DNA of 64,000 nt. Origin: Pandoraea faecigallinarum. Its GTDB lineage: Bacteria > Pseudomonadota > Gammaproteobacteria > Burkholderiales > Burkholderiaceae. Both the position numbers and the translations under genes were made by a program. Position 1 is the first letter of the stretch; each line of letters starts with the position of its first letter. The notes under the pieces were generated by a model. It saw nothing but the letters and a program-made list of their open reading frames with translations, was not told the DNA's origin and did no database searches. Shown here piece by piece: positions 10,481 through 18,524 of the stretch. The stretch lies in contig NZ_CP011807.3 in NCBI RefSeq assembly GCF_001029105.3, positions 744,001 through 808,000 of the forward strand. Direction: 5' to 3'.

Positions 10481-11440
10481 TCAGTCCTGAAGGGCGGCCC
10501 ACATTTCCTTGTCGCGCTGCGCGGTCCAGATACGCGGATGCGTGATGCCGGCGGCCTCGTCGAACGCGCGCGTCACGTCGAACGGCAAACAGTGTTCGTA
10601 GATGAAGACGTGACCGAACTTCGGGTCCATCTTGCTGCGCGTGAGCGCCATCGCACCCTTGAGGTCGAGCTTCTGTTCGACGGCCTGTTTGCCGGCTTCG
10701 AACAGCGTCGTCACGAAATCCTTGGTATAGGCGAGTCCCTTGGCCACTTCCTCCGGCGTGGTCAGTGCGGGGCCACGGCCCGGCACGAGCTTCTCGGCAC
10801 CCAGGGCGGCAAGCGCGTCGAGCGTGGCGGGCCATTCGGCGAGTTGTGCGTCACCGGTGTAGCAGGCGGCGTCGTACTCGACGAGGTCGCCCGAGAACAG
10901 CACCTTCTGCGACGGCAGCCACACCACCGTGTCGCCCTTCGTGTGGCCCGAACCGAGGTGCGCGATCTTGACTTCGAGCTTGCCGAGGAACAGCGTCATT
11001 TCCTTCTCGAACACGAGCGTCGGCCACGTGAGGCCCGGCACCGTTTCGACGCCCGCGAACAGGCGCGGAAAGCGTTCGATTTCCGACTTCATGTCGGCTT
11101 CGCCGCGCTCGACGATCATCTCGTACGTGCCGCGGCTGGCGATCACTTGCTGCGCACCTTCGGCGAAATAGGCGGACGCACCGAGCACGCGCACTGCGTG
11201 ATAGTGCGAAAGCACGACGTACTTGATCGGCTTGTCGGTGATCGTGCGGATCTTGGCGATGAGGTCCTGCGCCATGGCGGGCGTGGCCGTTGTGTCGACG
11301 ATCATTACGCCGTCGTCGCCGATGATGACGCCGGAGTTCGGATCGCCCTCGGCCGTATAGGCCCAGGCGTTTTCCGACAGTTGGGTGAACGTGACCTTCT
11401 TGGCTTCCAGGTCGGCTTGCGAGGCGAATGCTTTGGCCAT
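10481..11440 (-). CDS. MBL-fold metallo-hydrolase with atypical metal motif
   Basis: A 319-residue metallo-beta-lactamase-fold protein. The fold is shown by NSGVIIGDDGVMIVDTTATP, the loop LSHYHAVRVLG (residues 78-86), GSGHTKGDTVVWLPSQKVLFSGDLV and GRGPALTTPEEV. The canonical HxHxDH reads HYHAVR here (His79, His81, then Val83 and Arg84), so the Asp and third His of the second metal site are lost; the enzyme may bind one metal or none. It is the first gene of an operon with an FAD hydroxylase, divergent from two IclR regulators. Members with this variant motif are linked to aromatic catabolism; the substrate is unknown. Confidence 0.85.
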   Translation of the reverse strand: MAKAFASQADLEAKKVTFTQLSENAWAYTAEGDPNSGVIIGDDGVMIVDTTATPAMAQDLIAKIRTITDKPIKYVVLSHYHAVRVLGASAYFAEGAQQVIASRGTYEMIVERGEADMKSEIERFPRLFAGVETVPGLTWPTLVFEKEMTLFLGKLEVKIAHLGSGHTKGDTVVWLPSQKVLFSGDLVEYDAACYTGDAQLAEWPATLDALAALGAEKLVPGRGPALTTPEEVAKGLAYTKDFVTTLFEAGKQAVEQKLDLKGAMALTRSKMDPKFGHVFIYEHCLPFDVTRAFDEAAGITHPRIWTAQRDKEMWAALQD

Positions 11441-11517
11441 GCTTGTCTCTCTCTTTTGTCTCGTCTGCGGGGAGGGTGCTGCGGGATGATGAGGGCATCT
11501 TACGAAACGCGCGGAAT

Positions 11518-11534
11518 ATTTGTCAATGACAAAT
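11518..11534. promoter_or_regulatory. 17-bp perfect palindrome, likely IclR operator
   Basis: ATTTGTCA-A-TGACAAAT lies 78 bases before the metallo-hydrolase start and 156 bases before the first IclR gene, within an AT-rich patch of otherwise GC-rich DNA. The size (about 15-17 bp, odd centre) fits IclR-family boxes. Which of the tandem regulators binds it is unknown. Confidence 0.65.
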
Positions 11535-11689
11535 CTGATTGTTATTTGCTAATGTTGCGGTGTTGTCGATCAGGACACCGTCTTGCTGCGGGTTAACCCT
11601 TTGACATTGGGCGAATCCACGGGAATCCGTGCGCCGACTTGTTTAAAATCTAGGCCATTTTTCCGAGGGAGCGTGTCTCCCAAGACTGC

Positions 11690-12529
11690 ATGAACCGAAT
11701 TCCGATGGACGGTAATGCCGGTGCGAATGACGCGAAGGGACAGCCCGGTCAGCCCGCTCGCGCCTCGCGCGGCGTGCAAAGCGTGGATGTCGCGGCGCGG
11801 GTGCTACAGGCGCTGGCGCGGGCGCGCCGCCCGCTGGGCCCGGGTGATCTCGCAACGCTCGCCGGGTTGCCGCCAGCGCAGGCGCACCCGTATCTCGTGA
11901 GTCTTACGCGGCTGGGGTTGCTCAAACGCGACCCGATGTCGGGCGATTACGCGCCGGGACCCATGACGCTGCGTCTCGCGCTGCTGCATCTCGAAAACGA
12001 CCCGGCATACCGCGCCGCCGTGCCACGCGTGGTGACGTTCGCCCGCGAGACGGGGTTTTGCGTGGCCATCTGCACGAGCGCGCCTCAGGGGCCGGTCGTC
12101 GTGCATTTCGAGCGCGCGGCCTTTCCGTTGCATGTGAACCTGCACGTGGGGTCCGTGATGTCGCTCACCACCACCTCGACCGGACGCGCCTTTTGCGCCT
12201 TTACCCCAGGCGAGCGGTGGCCGCAGGCATGGCACGAGCAGATGCCGGATGTCGATGGCGAACGAAAGCGGTTCGACGCGCTGCTCGACGAGACGCGCGA
12301 GCATGGCTTGTCGCGCAGCGTGAATACGCCGAGTCCCTCGGTGAGCAGCCTGTGCGCACCGGTGTTCGACGCGAGCGGACGTCTGCGTCTGGCACTCACG
12401 GCCATCGGCCCGACGGCGGCGCTCGACGTAGCCTGGGACGGTGCGGCCGCCAATGCCCTGCGCGCCACGGCGAGCGCGATTGCGTCGCACATCGACGTGG
12501 CGGGCCACGACACGGAGCCGCTCGCATGA
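11690..12529 (+). CDS. IclR family transcriptional regulator
   Basis: A 279-residue IclR-type regulator. The winged helix spans about residues 28-90 (GVQSVDVAARVLQALARARRPLGPGDLATLAGLPPAQAHPYLVSLTRLGLL); the C-terminal effector domain has HVGSVMSLTTTSTGRAFCAFTPG and ends with the CAPVFDASGRLRLALTAIG strand. The helix-turn-helix uses PPAQAHPYLVSL, shared with the next gene (APAKAHPHLVSL), so the two are paralogues of one divergent subgroup. It is divergent from the metallo-hydrolase/hydroxylase operon and translationally coupled through ATGA to a 25-codon frame and then a second IclR gene. Confidence 0.88.
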   Translation: MNRIPMDGNAGANDAKGQPGQPARASRGVQSVDVAARVLQALARARRPLGPGDLATLAGLPPAQAHPYLVSLTRLGLLKRDPMSGDYAPGPMTLRLALLHLENDPAYRAAVPRVVTFARETGFCVAICTSAPQGPVVVHFERAAFPLHVNLHVGSVMSLTTTSTGRAFCAFTPGERWPQAWHEQMPDVDGERKRFDALLDETREHGLSRSVNTPSPSVSSLCAPVFDASGRLRLALTAIGPTAALDVAWDGAAANALRATASAIASHIDVAGHDTEPLA

Positions 12530-12603
12530 GCCCGTCGCAGCGTTATCGTGAAAACTTCTGGGCGAGCGCAGTGCCGGGCGGCGAAGATGAGGAGGACGCA
12601 TGA
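12526..12603 (+). CDS. 25-residue micro-ORF joining two IclR genes
   Basis: The frame starts with an ATG that overlaps the stop of the upstream IclR gene (ATGA at 12526-12529) and ends with a TGA that overlaps the start of the downstream IclR gene (ATGA at 12600-12603). The product begins MSPSQRYRENFWAS and ends in an acidic GEDEEDA tail, whose codons contain the GAGGAGG ribosome site of the next gene. It may be a real micro-protein or merely a translational bridge that keeps the two regulators in fixed ratio. No homology can be claimed. Confidence 0.4.
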   Translation: MSPSQRYRENFWASAVPGGEDEEDA

Positions 12604-13469
12604 GCGCGACGCACAACCGTAGCGAATCCGGCGTGGCGCGTGACGATAGCGTGAGCGCGAACGCCAAGCCGCAGCGTGGCATTCAGGCGCTCGAGAGCAC
12701 CGGCGTGCTGCTGGAGGCATTGGTGGCGGCGGGGCGTCCGTTGCCCCTTAACGCGTTGGCGCGCGACGCCGGGATGGCGCCGGCGAAGGCCCATCCGCAT
12801 TTGGTGAGTTTGCAACGAGCGGGCTTGTTGTCGCGAGACGCGAACGGCAATTTCGAAGCGGGCGGCCTGAGCCTGGCGTTGGGCCTGATGGCATTGCAAC
12901 GCCTTTCGCCGACTGGCGAGGCCGAGCCGGAAATCCTCGCGCTCGCGCAGGCAACGGGACTGTCGGCGGCGATGGCCGTGCTCGGCCCGGTCGGCCCGAC
13001 CGTCGTTCGTCTGGAGGAGGCGATGCGTCCGCAGCATGTGAGCTTGCGCATCGGCACCGTACTCTCGCTCGTGAACACGGCCATCGGACGCACGTTCGCG
13101 GCTTTCCTGCCGACGCCGGTCCTCGACGGCATGCTCGGGCAGGAGCCGGTTCGCATGGCGGGTCTGGGCGCGGAGGGGCACGCGGCGACGCCGCCCGCCG
13201 ATTACGGCGTGCGCCTCACGGCGATTCGCGACCGGCGCTTCGATACCGCGCTGAGCAACCCGGTGCCCGGCATCGACACGATTGCCGTGCCGGTATTCGA
13301 CCACACGGGCGAGGTCATCCTCGTACTCGCATTGATGGGCTCATCGGGCAGCTTCGAGACATCGTTCGACGCAGCGCCGTCGCAAGCCTTGCGTGCGGCC
13401 GCGCACCGGCTCTCGTGGCGTTTCGGCGCAGTGGGCCGAGCCCGCGGCATGGCTGACGAGTTGCGCTGA
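12600..13469 (+). CDS. IclR family transcriptional regulator (tandem paralogue)
   Basis: A 289-residue IclR regulator, related to the gene two frames upstream. The winged helix covers about residues 25-90 (GIQALESTGVLLEALVAAGRPLPLNALARDAGMAPAKAHPHLVSL), the effector domain has RIGTVLSLVNTAIGRTFAAFLP, and the final domain strand is IAVPVFDHTGEVILVLALMG. The ribosome site GAGGAGG is 5 bases before the ATG. Tandem IclR pairs of this sort could form heteromers or respond to different ligands at the same operator. Its likely target is the divergent metallo-hydrolase/hydroxylase operon; this is an inference from position. Confidence 0.88.
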   Translation: MSATHNRSESGVARDDSVSANAKPQRGIQALESTGVLLEALVAAGRPLPLNALARDAGMAPAKAHPHLVSLQRAGLLSRDANGNFEAGGLSLALGLMALQRLSPTGEAEPEILALAQATGLSAAMAVLGPVGPTVVRLEEAMRPQHVSLRIGTVLSLVNTAIGRTFAAFLPTPVLDGMLGQEPVRMAGLGAEGHAATPPADYGVRLTAIRDRRFDTALSNPVPGIDTIAVPVFDHTGEVILVLALMGSSGSFETSFDAAPSQALRAAAHRLSWRFGAVGRARGMADELR

Positions 13470-13653
13470 CCGGGCGTCGTCGCGGTCCGGTGGGCGGCCA
13501 TCGGGGAACGTCCGCGCGCATGGACGGCGGCGAGGGTGCCGATGCGTGGCCAAGCGACGTATTTCCACCACTTTTGCCATCGTGTTTAGGGAATGGCGGA
13601 TGCGCACGGTAAGATGAACGTCAACGCTGTCCCCGTCACCCCGACCCGTTGCC

Positions 13654-15150
13654 ATGACCGCTGCCATGCCCTGCGTGATGACTCGTGATTCCGTTCGATC
13701 CCTCGAAGTTGCAAACGCTCGTGAAGGCGCTGCCGTTCGCTCGCAGCGCATACGGCGTGGCGACGGGTGGCACAGACGAGTCGCGGCGTGGGCGGGCATT
13801 GCCGCGTTGAGTGTGCTGAGCGCCTGTACGACGCAGGGCCCGGCGCCCGCCGATCCCGCCAAACCGCCGGAATCGGCGGCCCGTATCGACGGCATGCCCG
13901 CGGACTGGACGCTCGTCTCCGCGGTGATCGTCAGCCGTCACGGCGTTCGCTCGCCAACCCATGCGCATCCTCCCCTGGACAAATTGAGCCCGGACGCCTG
14001 GCCGGGCTGGCCCGTGCCCGCAGGCTATCTGACGGCACGCGGCGGCTCGCTGGCCGAACGCATGGGGCGTTACTACGGCGATTGGCTGCGCGCGCGACGC
14101 GTGTTGCCTGACGGCGCATGCCCCGCCCCCGGCGTTGTGTACGGATGGGCCGACATCGATCAGCGCACGCGCGAGTCGGGGAATGCCTTGCTGCAAGGCA
14201 TCGCCCCGGGGTGCGGCATGCGCACGTCGCATCAGGCCGATCTCACGACTTACGACGCGGTGTTCCAGCCGGTGGCCGCCGGCGACTGCCCGCTCGACCC
14301 GGGCGCGGCGCGCGGGGCGATCGAGGCGCGTCTGGCCCCGGACGGTGTCGCCGGACTGAACCGGCGCTATGCCGCATCGCTTGCCCGCATGGGCGAAGTG
14401 CTGGACTACGCGCATAGCCCCGCATGCGGCGCACCGGGCGGCTGCAAGCTGGAGGACGTGCCGACGCGTTTGCGTGTCGAGGGCGACGGCAGCGGCGTGA
14501 CGTTGCGCGGTGCGTTGGGAAGTGCCGCGAAGGCGTCGGAAGTCTTCCTGTTGCAGTATGGCGAGGGGTTGCCCGACAACGCGGTCGCGTGGGGACGGAT
14601 TCGTGACGACAAGGACTGGGCGCTGCTTCTGGCCGCTCACAACGCCCAGCGCGATCTGCTCAACAAGACCCCGTATCTGGCGACGACCAACGGCACACCG
14701 CTGTTGGCCACGGTGCTCGACGCGCTCACGCGCGCCGAGGCAGCCGGGGCGTCGCCGGCTGCGCCGGTGCGCGGCCCCGTCGTGCCTGCGGGCAATCGTG
14801 TCTACGTGCTCACGGGGCACGACACGAACATTGCCAATCTCGCGGGCATGCTCAAGCTCGACTGGCAACTGACCGGTCAGCCGGACAACACGCCGCCCGA
14901 CGGCGCGCTCGTTTTCTCGCTGTGGCGCAACCCGGCAGGCGAGCCGTTCGTTCGCGTGGAGTTCGTGTATCAGTCGATGCATCAGTTACGGCATCTCACT
15001 GCGCTGTCGCTCGACGAGCCTGCCAGGCGCGAGACGCTGACACTCTCCGAATGCACCGGCGGGCCGGACGGGAAGGCTTGCCAATGGCCGGCGTTCGCGC
15101 AGCGCGCGAGGGCGGCGTTGTCGCCCGCCTGTCTGGAGGGCGTGAAGTAA
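13654..15150 (+). CDS. Histidine-type acid phosphatase/phytase lipoprotein
   Basis: A 498-residue member of histidine phosphatase clan branch 2 (AppA/phytase/glucose-1-phosphatase type). The phospho-accepting histidine is in SRHGVRSPT (about residues 94-102), and the proton donor region is HDTNIANLAG near residue 390. It hydrolyses phosphomonoesters in the periplasm. An N-terminal hydrophobic stretch ends in a lipobox-like LSVLSAC, so it is probably an outer-membrane or periplasmic lipoprotein. The n-region before it is unusually long (about 44 residues, Arg-rich), so the true start may be one of the downstream codons. Many cysteines suggest disulfides, as in AppA. It stands alone. Confidence 0.88.
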   Translation: MTAAMPCVMTRDSVRSLEVANAREGAAVRSQRIRRGDGWHRRVAAWAGIAALSVLSACTTQGPAPADPAKPPESAARIDGMPADWTLVSAVIVSRHGVRSPTHAHPPLDKLSPDAWPGWPVPAGYLTARGGSLAERMGRYYGDWLRARRVLPDGACPAPGVVYGWADIDQRTRESGNALLQGIAPGCGMRTSHQADLTTYDAVFQPVAAGDCPLDPGAARGAIEARLAPDGVAGLNRRYAASLARMGEVLDYAHSPACGAPGGCKLEDVPTRLRVEGDGSGVTLRGALGSAAKASEVFLLQYGEGLPDNAVAWGRIRDDKDWALLLAAHNAQRDLLNKTPYLATTNGTPLLATVLDALTRAEAAGASPAAPVRGPVVPAGNRVYVLTGHDTNIANLAGMLKLDWQLTGQPDNTPPDGALVFSLWRNPAGEPFVRVEFVYQSMHQLRHLTALSLDEPARRETLTLSECTGGPDGKACQWPAFAQRARAALSPACLEGVK

Positions 15151-15189
15151 CATCCACGCGCAAGCGGCGCCGTTCGGCAGGCTTACCTC

Positions 15190-15222
15190 AGCCCTTCCTC
15201 AGGCCTTCCTCAGGCCTTCCTC
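15190..15222. repeat. Three tandem 11-bp direct repeats
   Basis: The unit CCTTCCTCAGG is repeated three times head to tail at the 3' edge of the tautomerase gene, the last copy running into its stop codon. A partial copy (CCTCAG) precedes. It looks like replication slippage; a role in termination is not evident. Confidence 0.8.
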
Positions 15223-15601
15223 AGGCGTATTGCGCGATCCCGTTGCCGAGCGACCAATTTTCTTTCTCGACCTCTACGAGACTCACAAATACGTCCTCCT
15301 GACGAAGGCCGGGACTGTCGGCGAGCCGCTCCGCGATCCGCCTGAACAGTGCTTTCTTCTGTTGCGTGGTGCGCGTGTTGTTTGCGGTGATCTGGATGAA
15401 CACGAGGTCGTCGCTTCGACTGACGCCGAGATACGACGCGCCATAGCGGAAGTTCGCCGCGTCGTGCTCCGTCATCGCCATGAACTGGTCGTCTTCCGGC
15501 ACGTTAAAGGTGTCGCGCATGGCGCCATACACGCCGTCGAAGATCGCCTGCCGGTACGCGGCCGTCTTCCCCGAGCGCAGTGAGATATGAACGAGTGGCA
15601 T
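15221..15601 (-). CDS. Tautomerase family protein
   Basis: A 126-residue protein of the tautomerase/MIF superfamily, fused-dimer-length type (Tautomerase_2). After Met it begins with the catalytic proline: MPLVHISLRSGKTAAYRQAIFDGVYGAMRDTF. It also has FRYGASYLGVSRSDDLVFIQITANN and ends with the second beta-alpha unit VFVSLVEVEKENWSLGNG. Such proteins act as 4-oxalocrotonate-type tautomerases or malonate semialdehyde decarboxylase-like enzymes. It is divergent, across 83 bp, from a LysR regulator that probably controls it. Substrate unknown. The stop codon lies in a tandem repeat. Confidence 0.88.
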   Translation of the reverse strand: MPLVHISLRSGKTAAYRQAIFDGVYGAMRDTFNVPEDDQFMAMTEHDAANFRYGASYLGVSRSDDLVFIQITANNTRTTQQKKALFRRIAERLADSPGLRQEDVFVSLVEVEKENWSLGNGIAQYA

Positions 15602-15684
15602 GGTGGTTTCTCCTCTTGTTGACCCGGTCGATCTTAACTATTCTGTTTGCTTATTTGCGGTTATTTCAACGATAAGCATCGGAA

Positions 15685-16542
15685 ATGATTGAGCGCCCTC
15701 TCGACCTGGATGCGGTCAAAGCATTCGTCTGTGTTGCCGAACTCGGCAGTTTCACGCGTGCGGCGGAAGCCATGCAGACGACGCAGGCTGCCGTCAGTCT
15801 GAAGTTGAAGCGTCTCGAAGACAGGCTGGGGCTTCGTCTTGTCGAGAGAACGCCCCGGTACGTGGAGCTATCCGCGAAAGGGGTGACCTTTCTCGAGCAC
15901 GCTCGCGAACTGCTCGATGCCCATGAGCGCGCACTGGGTGCGTTTGCCGGCGTTCGCCAGCGTCTGTCGATCGGTGTGAGCGATCACGTTGCCGGACCCG
16001 AACTGCCTGCGCTGATTGCGAGGATGAATGCGCAGGATCCGGAGTTGTCGATCGACGTGCGGATTGCGTCGTCGGGCGACCTGTTGCAGAGCTTCGACCG
16101 GCGTGAGCTGGATGCGGCGATTGTTCGCCTGCATGCCGGACGGGACGACGGCGAGATGCTTGCCGAGGAAAGCCTTGGCTGGTTTGCGTCGCCGCATTGG
16201 CAGCATCGCGCGAATGAACCGTTGCCGATTGCGACGCTTGCGGAGCCATGCGGGGTGCGCGTGATGGCAGGGCGGCTTCTCGATGCGGCCTCGGTACCGT
16301 GGCGCGAAGTCTTCGTGGGAGGCGGCGTGCCCACGGTGGCAGCGGCCGTGATGGCGGGCCTCGGCGTGGCAGCACTGGCGCCGCGCATGCTGCCGTTCGG
16401 CGCGCTCGACGTCGGCGAGAAACTCGGACTTCCCGAGATCCCGCGTCTGCCCGTGCTGCTGCACACACGCGTCAGAGAAGGACGCGCCCACGATGCCCTG
16501 GTGACGCTGTCGGCGGCGTTTCGGAGTGTGGTGAGAGGGTAG
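15685..16542 (+). CDS. LysR family transcriptional regulator
   Basis: A 285-residue LysR regulator. The winged helix at residues 7-65 (LDAVKAFVCVAELGSFTRAAEAMQTTQAAVSLKLKRLEDRLGLRLVERTPRYVELS) is classical, followed by a periplasmic-binding-like effector domain with SDHVAGPELPALIARMNAQDPELSIDVRIASSGDLLQSF. It is divergent from the tautomerase gene, so that gene is the natural target. The 83-bp interval is AT-rich and should contain the T-N11-A box, but no single perfect dyad stands out. It ends 25 bp from the end of the convergent GST gene. Confidence 0.9.
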   Translation: MIERPLDLDAVKAFVCVAELGSFTRAAEAMQTTQAAVSLKLKRLEDRLGLRLVERTPRYVELSAKGVTFLEHARELLDAHERALGAFAGVRQRLSIGVSDHVAGPELPALIARMNAQDPELSIDVRIASSGDLLQSFDRRELDAAIVRLHAGRDDGEMLAEESLGWFASPHWQHRANEPLPIATLAEPCGVRVMAGRLLDAASVPWREVFVGGGVPTVAAAVMAGLGVAALAPRMLPFGALDVGEKLGLPEIPRLPVLLHTRVREGRAHDALVTLSAAFRSVVRG

Positions 16543-16567
16543 GACTGAGCCCTGCCGATTCCGCGGC

Positions 16568-17221
16568 TCACACCAGCGGCGCGACAAGTCCTTCCGTCTT
16601 GATCGCGCGCTGGACCGCAGGCCGCGCCAGCATCTGCTGCAAATACCGGCCGAGCACCGGCCGCTCGCGTGCCGGCTTCGCAAAATTTCGTGTCCAGCGG
16701 CAGAGCATGAACGCATAGGGATCGAGGATCGTGTATTGATCTCCCAGCATCCATGGACCGTTGTTCATCCTTAGGTGGGCTTCCAACAGGTCGAGCAATG
16801 CGCCGATCTTCGATTCGGCATGGGCCTGCACTTGCTTCGCGGCCTGCGTATCGCCCGTGTCCACCCACCGGTGCGGGTAAAAGTAGACGATCAGTGTCGA
16901 TTGCAGCGTGTTTGTCAGCCACATGAGCCACTTGTAAAACTGAGCGCGTTCCGGCGTTGCCAGCGACGGAGCCAACCGGCTTTCGGGGTGGGCGTCTGCC
17001 AGATGCAGGCAAATGGCGGCCGCCTCATAAAGCACCATGTCGCCGTCGACCAGCACCGGAATCAAACCGTTCGGGTTCAAACGCAGATAGTCCGTGGACT
17101 TGTGTGCGTTTTGCTCGCGATCCACGAGCGCCATTTCGAAAGGCTCCCCGATTTCCTCGAGAACGATATGCGGCGCCATGCTCGCGTTGCTGGGGTAATA
17201 GAAGAGTTTCCTGGTGGTCAT
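16568..17221 (-). CDS. Glutathione S-transferase
   Basis: A 217-residue cytosolic GST. The thioredoxin-like N-domain has KLFYYPSNASMAPHIVLEEIGEPFE, the cis-proline segment NPNGLIPVLVDGD and the ES-like EAAAICLHLAD. The helical C-domain includes GPWMLGDQYTILDPYAFML with the N-capping motif. The open frame runs back to 17410, but family alignment and the MTTRKLFYY start place the initiator at 17221. Serine in SNASMAP could be the thiol-activating residue of a beta-type GST. The 353-bp interval up to 17574 holds two MarR-like operators near its right end and nothing else I can see. Confidence 0.9.
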   Translation of the reverse strand: MTTRKLFYYPSNASMAPHIVLEEIGEPFEMALVDREQNAHKSTDYLRLNPNGLIPVLVDGDMVLYEAAAICLHLADAHPESRLAPSLATPERAQFYKWLMWLTNTLQSTLIVYFYPHRWVDTGDTQAAKQVQAHAESKIGALLDLLEAHLRMNNGPWMLGDQYTILDPYAFMLCRWTRNFAKPARERPVLGRYLQQMLARPAVQRAIKTEGLVAPLV

Positions 17222-17461
17222 GTCAATCGCCGGTTCAAAGTTTCCGGATTTTCGGGGACACGACATCGGCATGATTTCCATGCCGACGCGATGCGTGACA
17301 ATACCGCATCCGGCACCGATATGGCGAACGCCGTGAGAGGGCGTCTCACAACAGTCGTTAATGCCGGCATTCGACACCGAACCGTCCGGCCACGATGGTG
17401 GTTCCGCCATGAACCGCTCGCGCGCCCGCGCCTCTGCTCCCGTGGATGTCCTCTAATTTGG

Positions 17462-17508
17462 TTCGTGCGCGAAATAAACTGCGTCATATAATTCGTGTGC
17501 GAAATAAA
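17462..17508. promoter_or_regulatory. Tandem 17-bp operator repeats, probable MarR sites
   Basis: TTCGTGCGCGAAATAAA (17462-17478) and TTCGTGTGCGAAATAAA (17492-17508) are direct repeats, 16 of 17 identical, centred 30 bp apart. Each holds the imperfect dyad TTCG-N4-CGAA. They lie 67 bp before the hydrolase-marR operon. Three helical turns between centres would put two dimers on one face of DNA. Autoregulation by the downstream MarR protein is the simplest reading. Confidence 0.7.
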
Positions 17509-17574
17509 TATCAATGAACCCTTTCACTGACAGGCGCCCATTGCCCCCGGCATGCGTGTGCCGGGAGTTGTGTC

Positions 17575-18495
17575 ATGCCATCGCTGGATGTCGAAATTGC
17601 CGCCGTCGACGGGTATCCGCTCGGCGCACATGTCTGGTACCCGGACGACTTGCCCGCCAGCGGCGTCGTGCTGATCCATCCGGCAACCGCCGTGCCCGAG
17701 CGGTTGTACTTCGCGTTCGCGCAATACGTTGCCCGGCGCGGGCTGATTGCGCTCACCTACAGCTATCGGGGTGTCGACGGATCGCGCCCGGCGTCGCTGC
17801 GAGGTTTCAAGGCCCGTATGCGCGACTGGGCCGATCTGGATGTCGAGGGCGTGACGCACTGGGCGTGCGAGCGTTATCCGGCGCTGCCGCTTTACGCCGT
17901 TGGTCACAGTTTCGGCGGCCACGCCATCGGGTTATGCGAAAGCTCGAATCTGTTGCGCGCTGCGGTGCAGATCGCCTCGCACGCCGGAGCCATGCGCGTT
18001 GTGGCGAACCGTCGCGAGCGCGCCAGAATCACCGTGCTCATGCACTGGATTGCTCCCCTGCTCGCCCGCGCGACGGGCTTCATGCCGGGCAGCCGTCTCG
18101 GCATAGGCGAAGATCTTCCCAAAGATGTGTTGCTCGAATGGAGCGCATGGACGCGCCTGTCGAATTATTTCTTCGACGACCCCACCCTGGACGCCGCATC
18201 CCGCTTCGCCCGCGTGCGCACGCCGATCCTCTCGTTGGGGTTCGACGACGACCTGTGGGCAACGCGTATGGGCATCGACATGCTGGTTGCGCGATTTCGC
18301 CGCGCGCCCGTGACGCGGCGTGAAATCCGTGCCGGTCTTTCGGAATCCGGGGCGATCGGGCATATGGGATACTTTCGCCAACGTTCCGGCGCGTTTCTCT
18401 GGCCGGAAACCGTCGACTGGCTACTGTCGACGGGCATGCGGAATGCCGCGGGCGTGGCTCCGGGTGCTGCCGCTCCATTGACATCGAACCATTGA
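17575..18495 (+). CDS. Alpha/beta hydrolase
   Basis: A 306-residue cytosolic alpha/beta-hydrolase. It has the HP oxyanion segment VLIHPATAVPERLY, the nucleophile elbow VGHSFGGHAIG (Ser near residue 109) and a late GHMGYFR histidine; the acid is likely in LGFDDDLWAT. It resembles the YheT/predicted alpha/beta-hydrolase group rather than a named esterase, so substrate is open. The ATG at 17575 follows CCGGGAG. It is followed after 29 bp by a marR gene on the same strand, and tandem MarR-like operators precede it, so it is probably induced by a phenolic or lipophilic compound. Confidence 0.85.
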   Translation: MPSLDVEIAAVDGYPLGAHVWYPDDLPASGVVLIHPATAVPERLYFAFAQYVARRGLIALTYSYRGVDGSRPASLRGFKARMRDWADLDVEGVTHWACERYPALPLYAVGHSFGGHAIGLCESSNLLRAAVQIASHAGAMRVVANRRERARITVLMHWIAPLLARATGFMPGSRLGIGEDLPKDVLLEWSAWTRLSNYFFDDPTLDAASRFARVRTPILSLGFDDDLWATRMGIDMLVARFRRAPVTRREIRAGLSESGAIGHMGYFRQRSGAFLWPETVDWLLSTGMRNAAGVAPGAAAPLTSNH

Positions 18496-18524
18496 CATCG
18501 ACTTCCACGGACTGACTCAACGGA

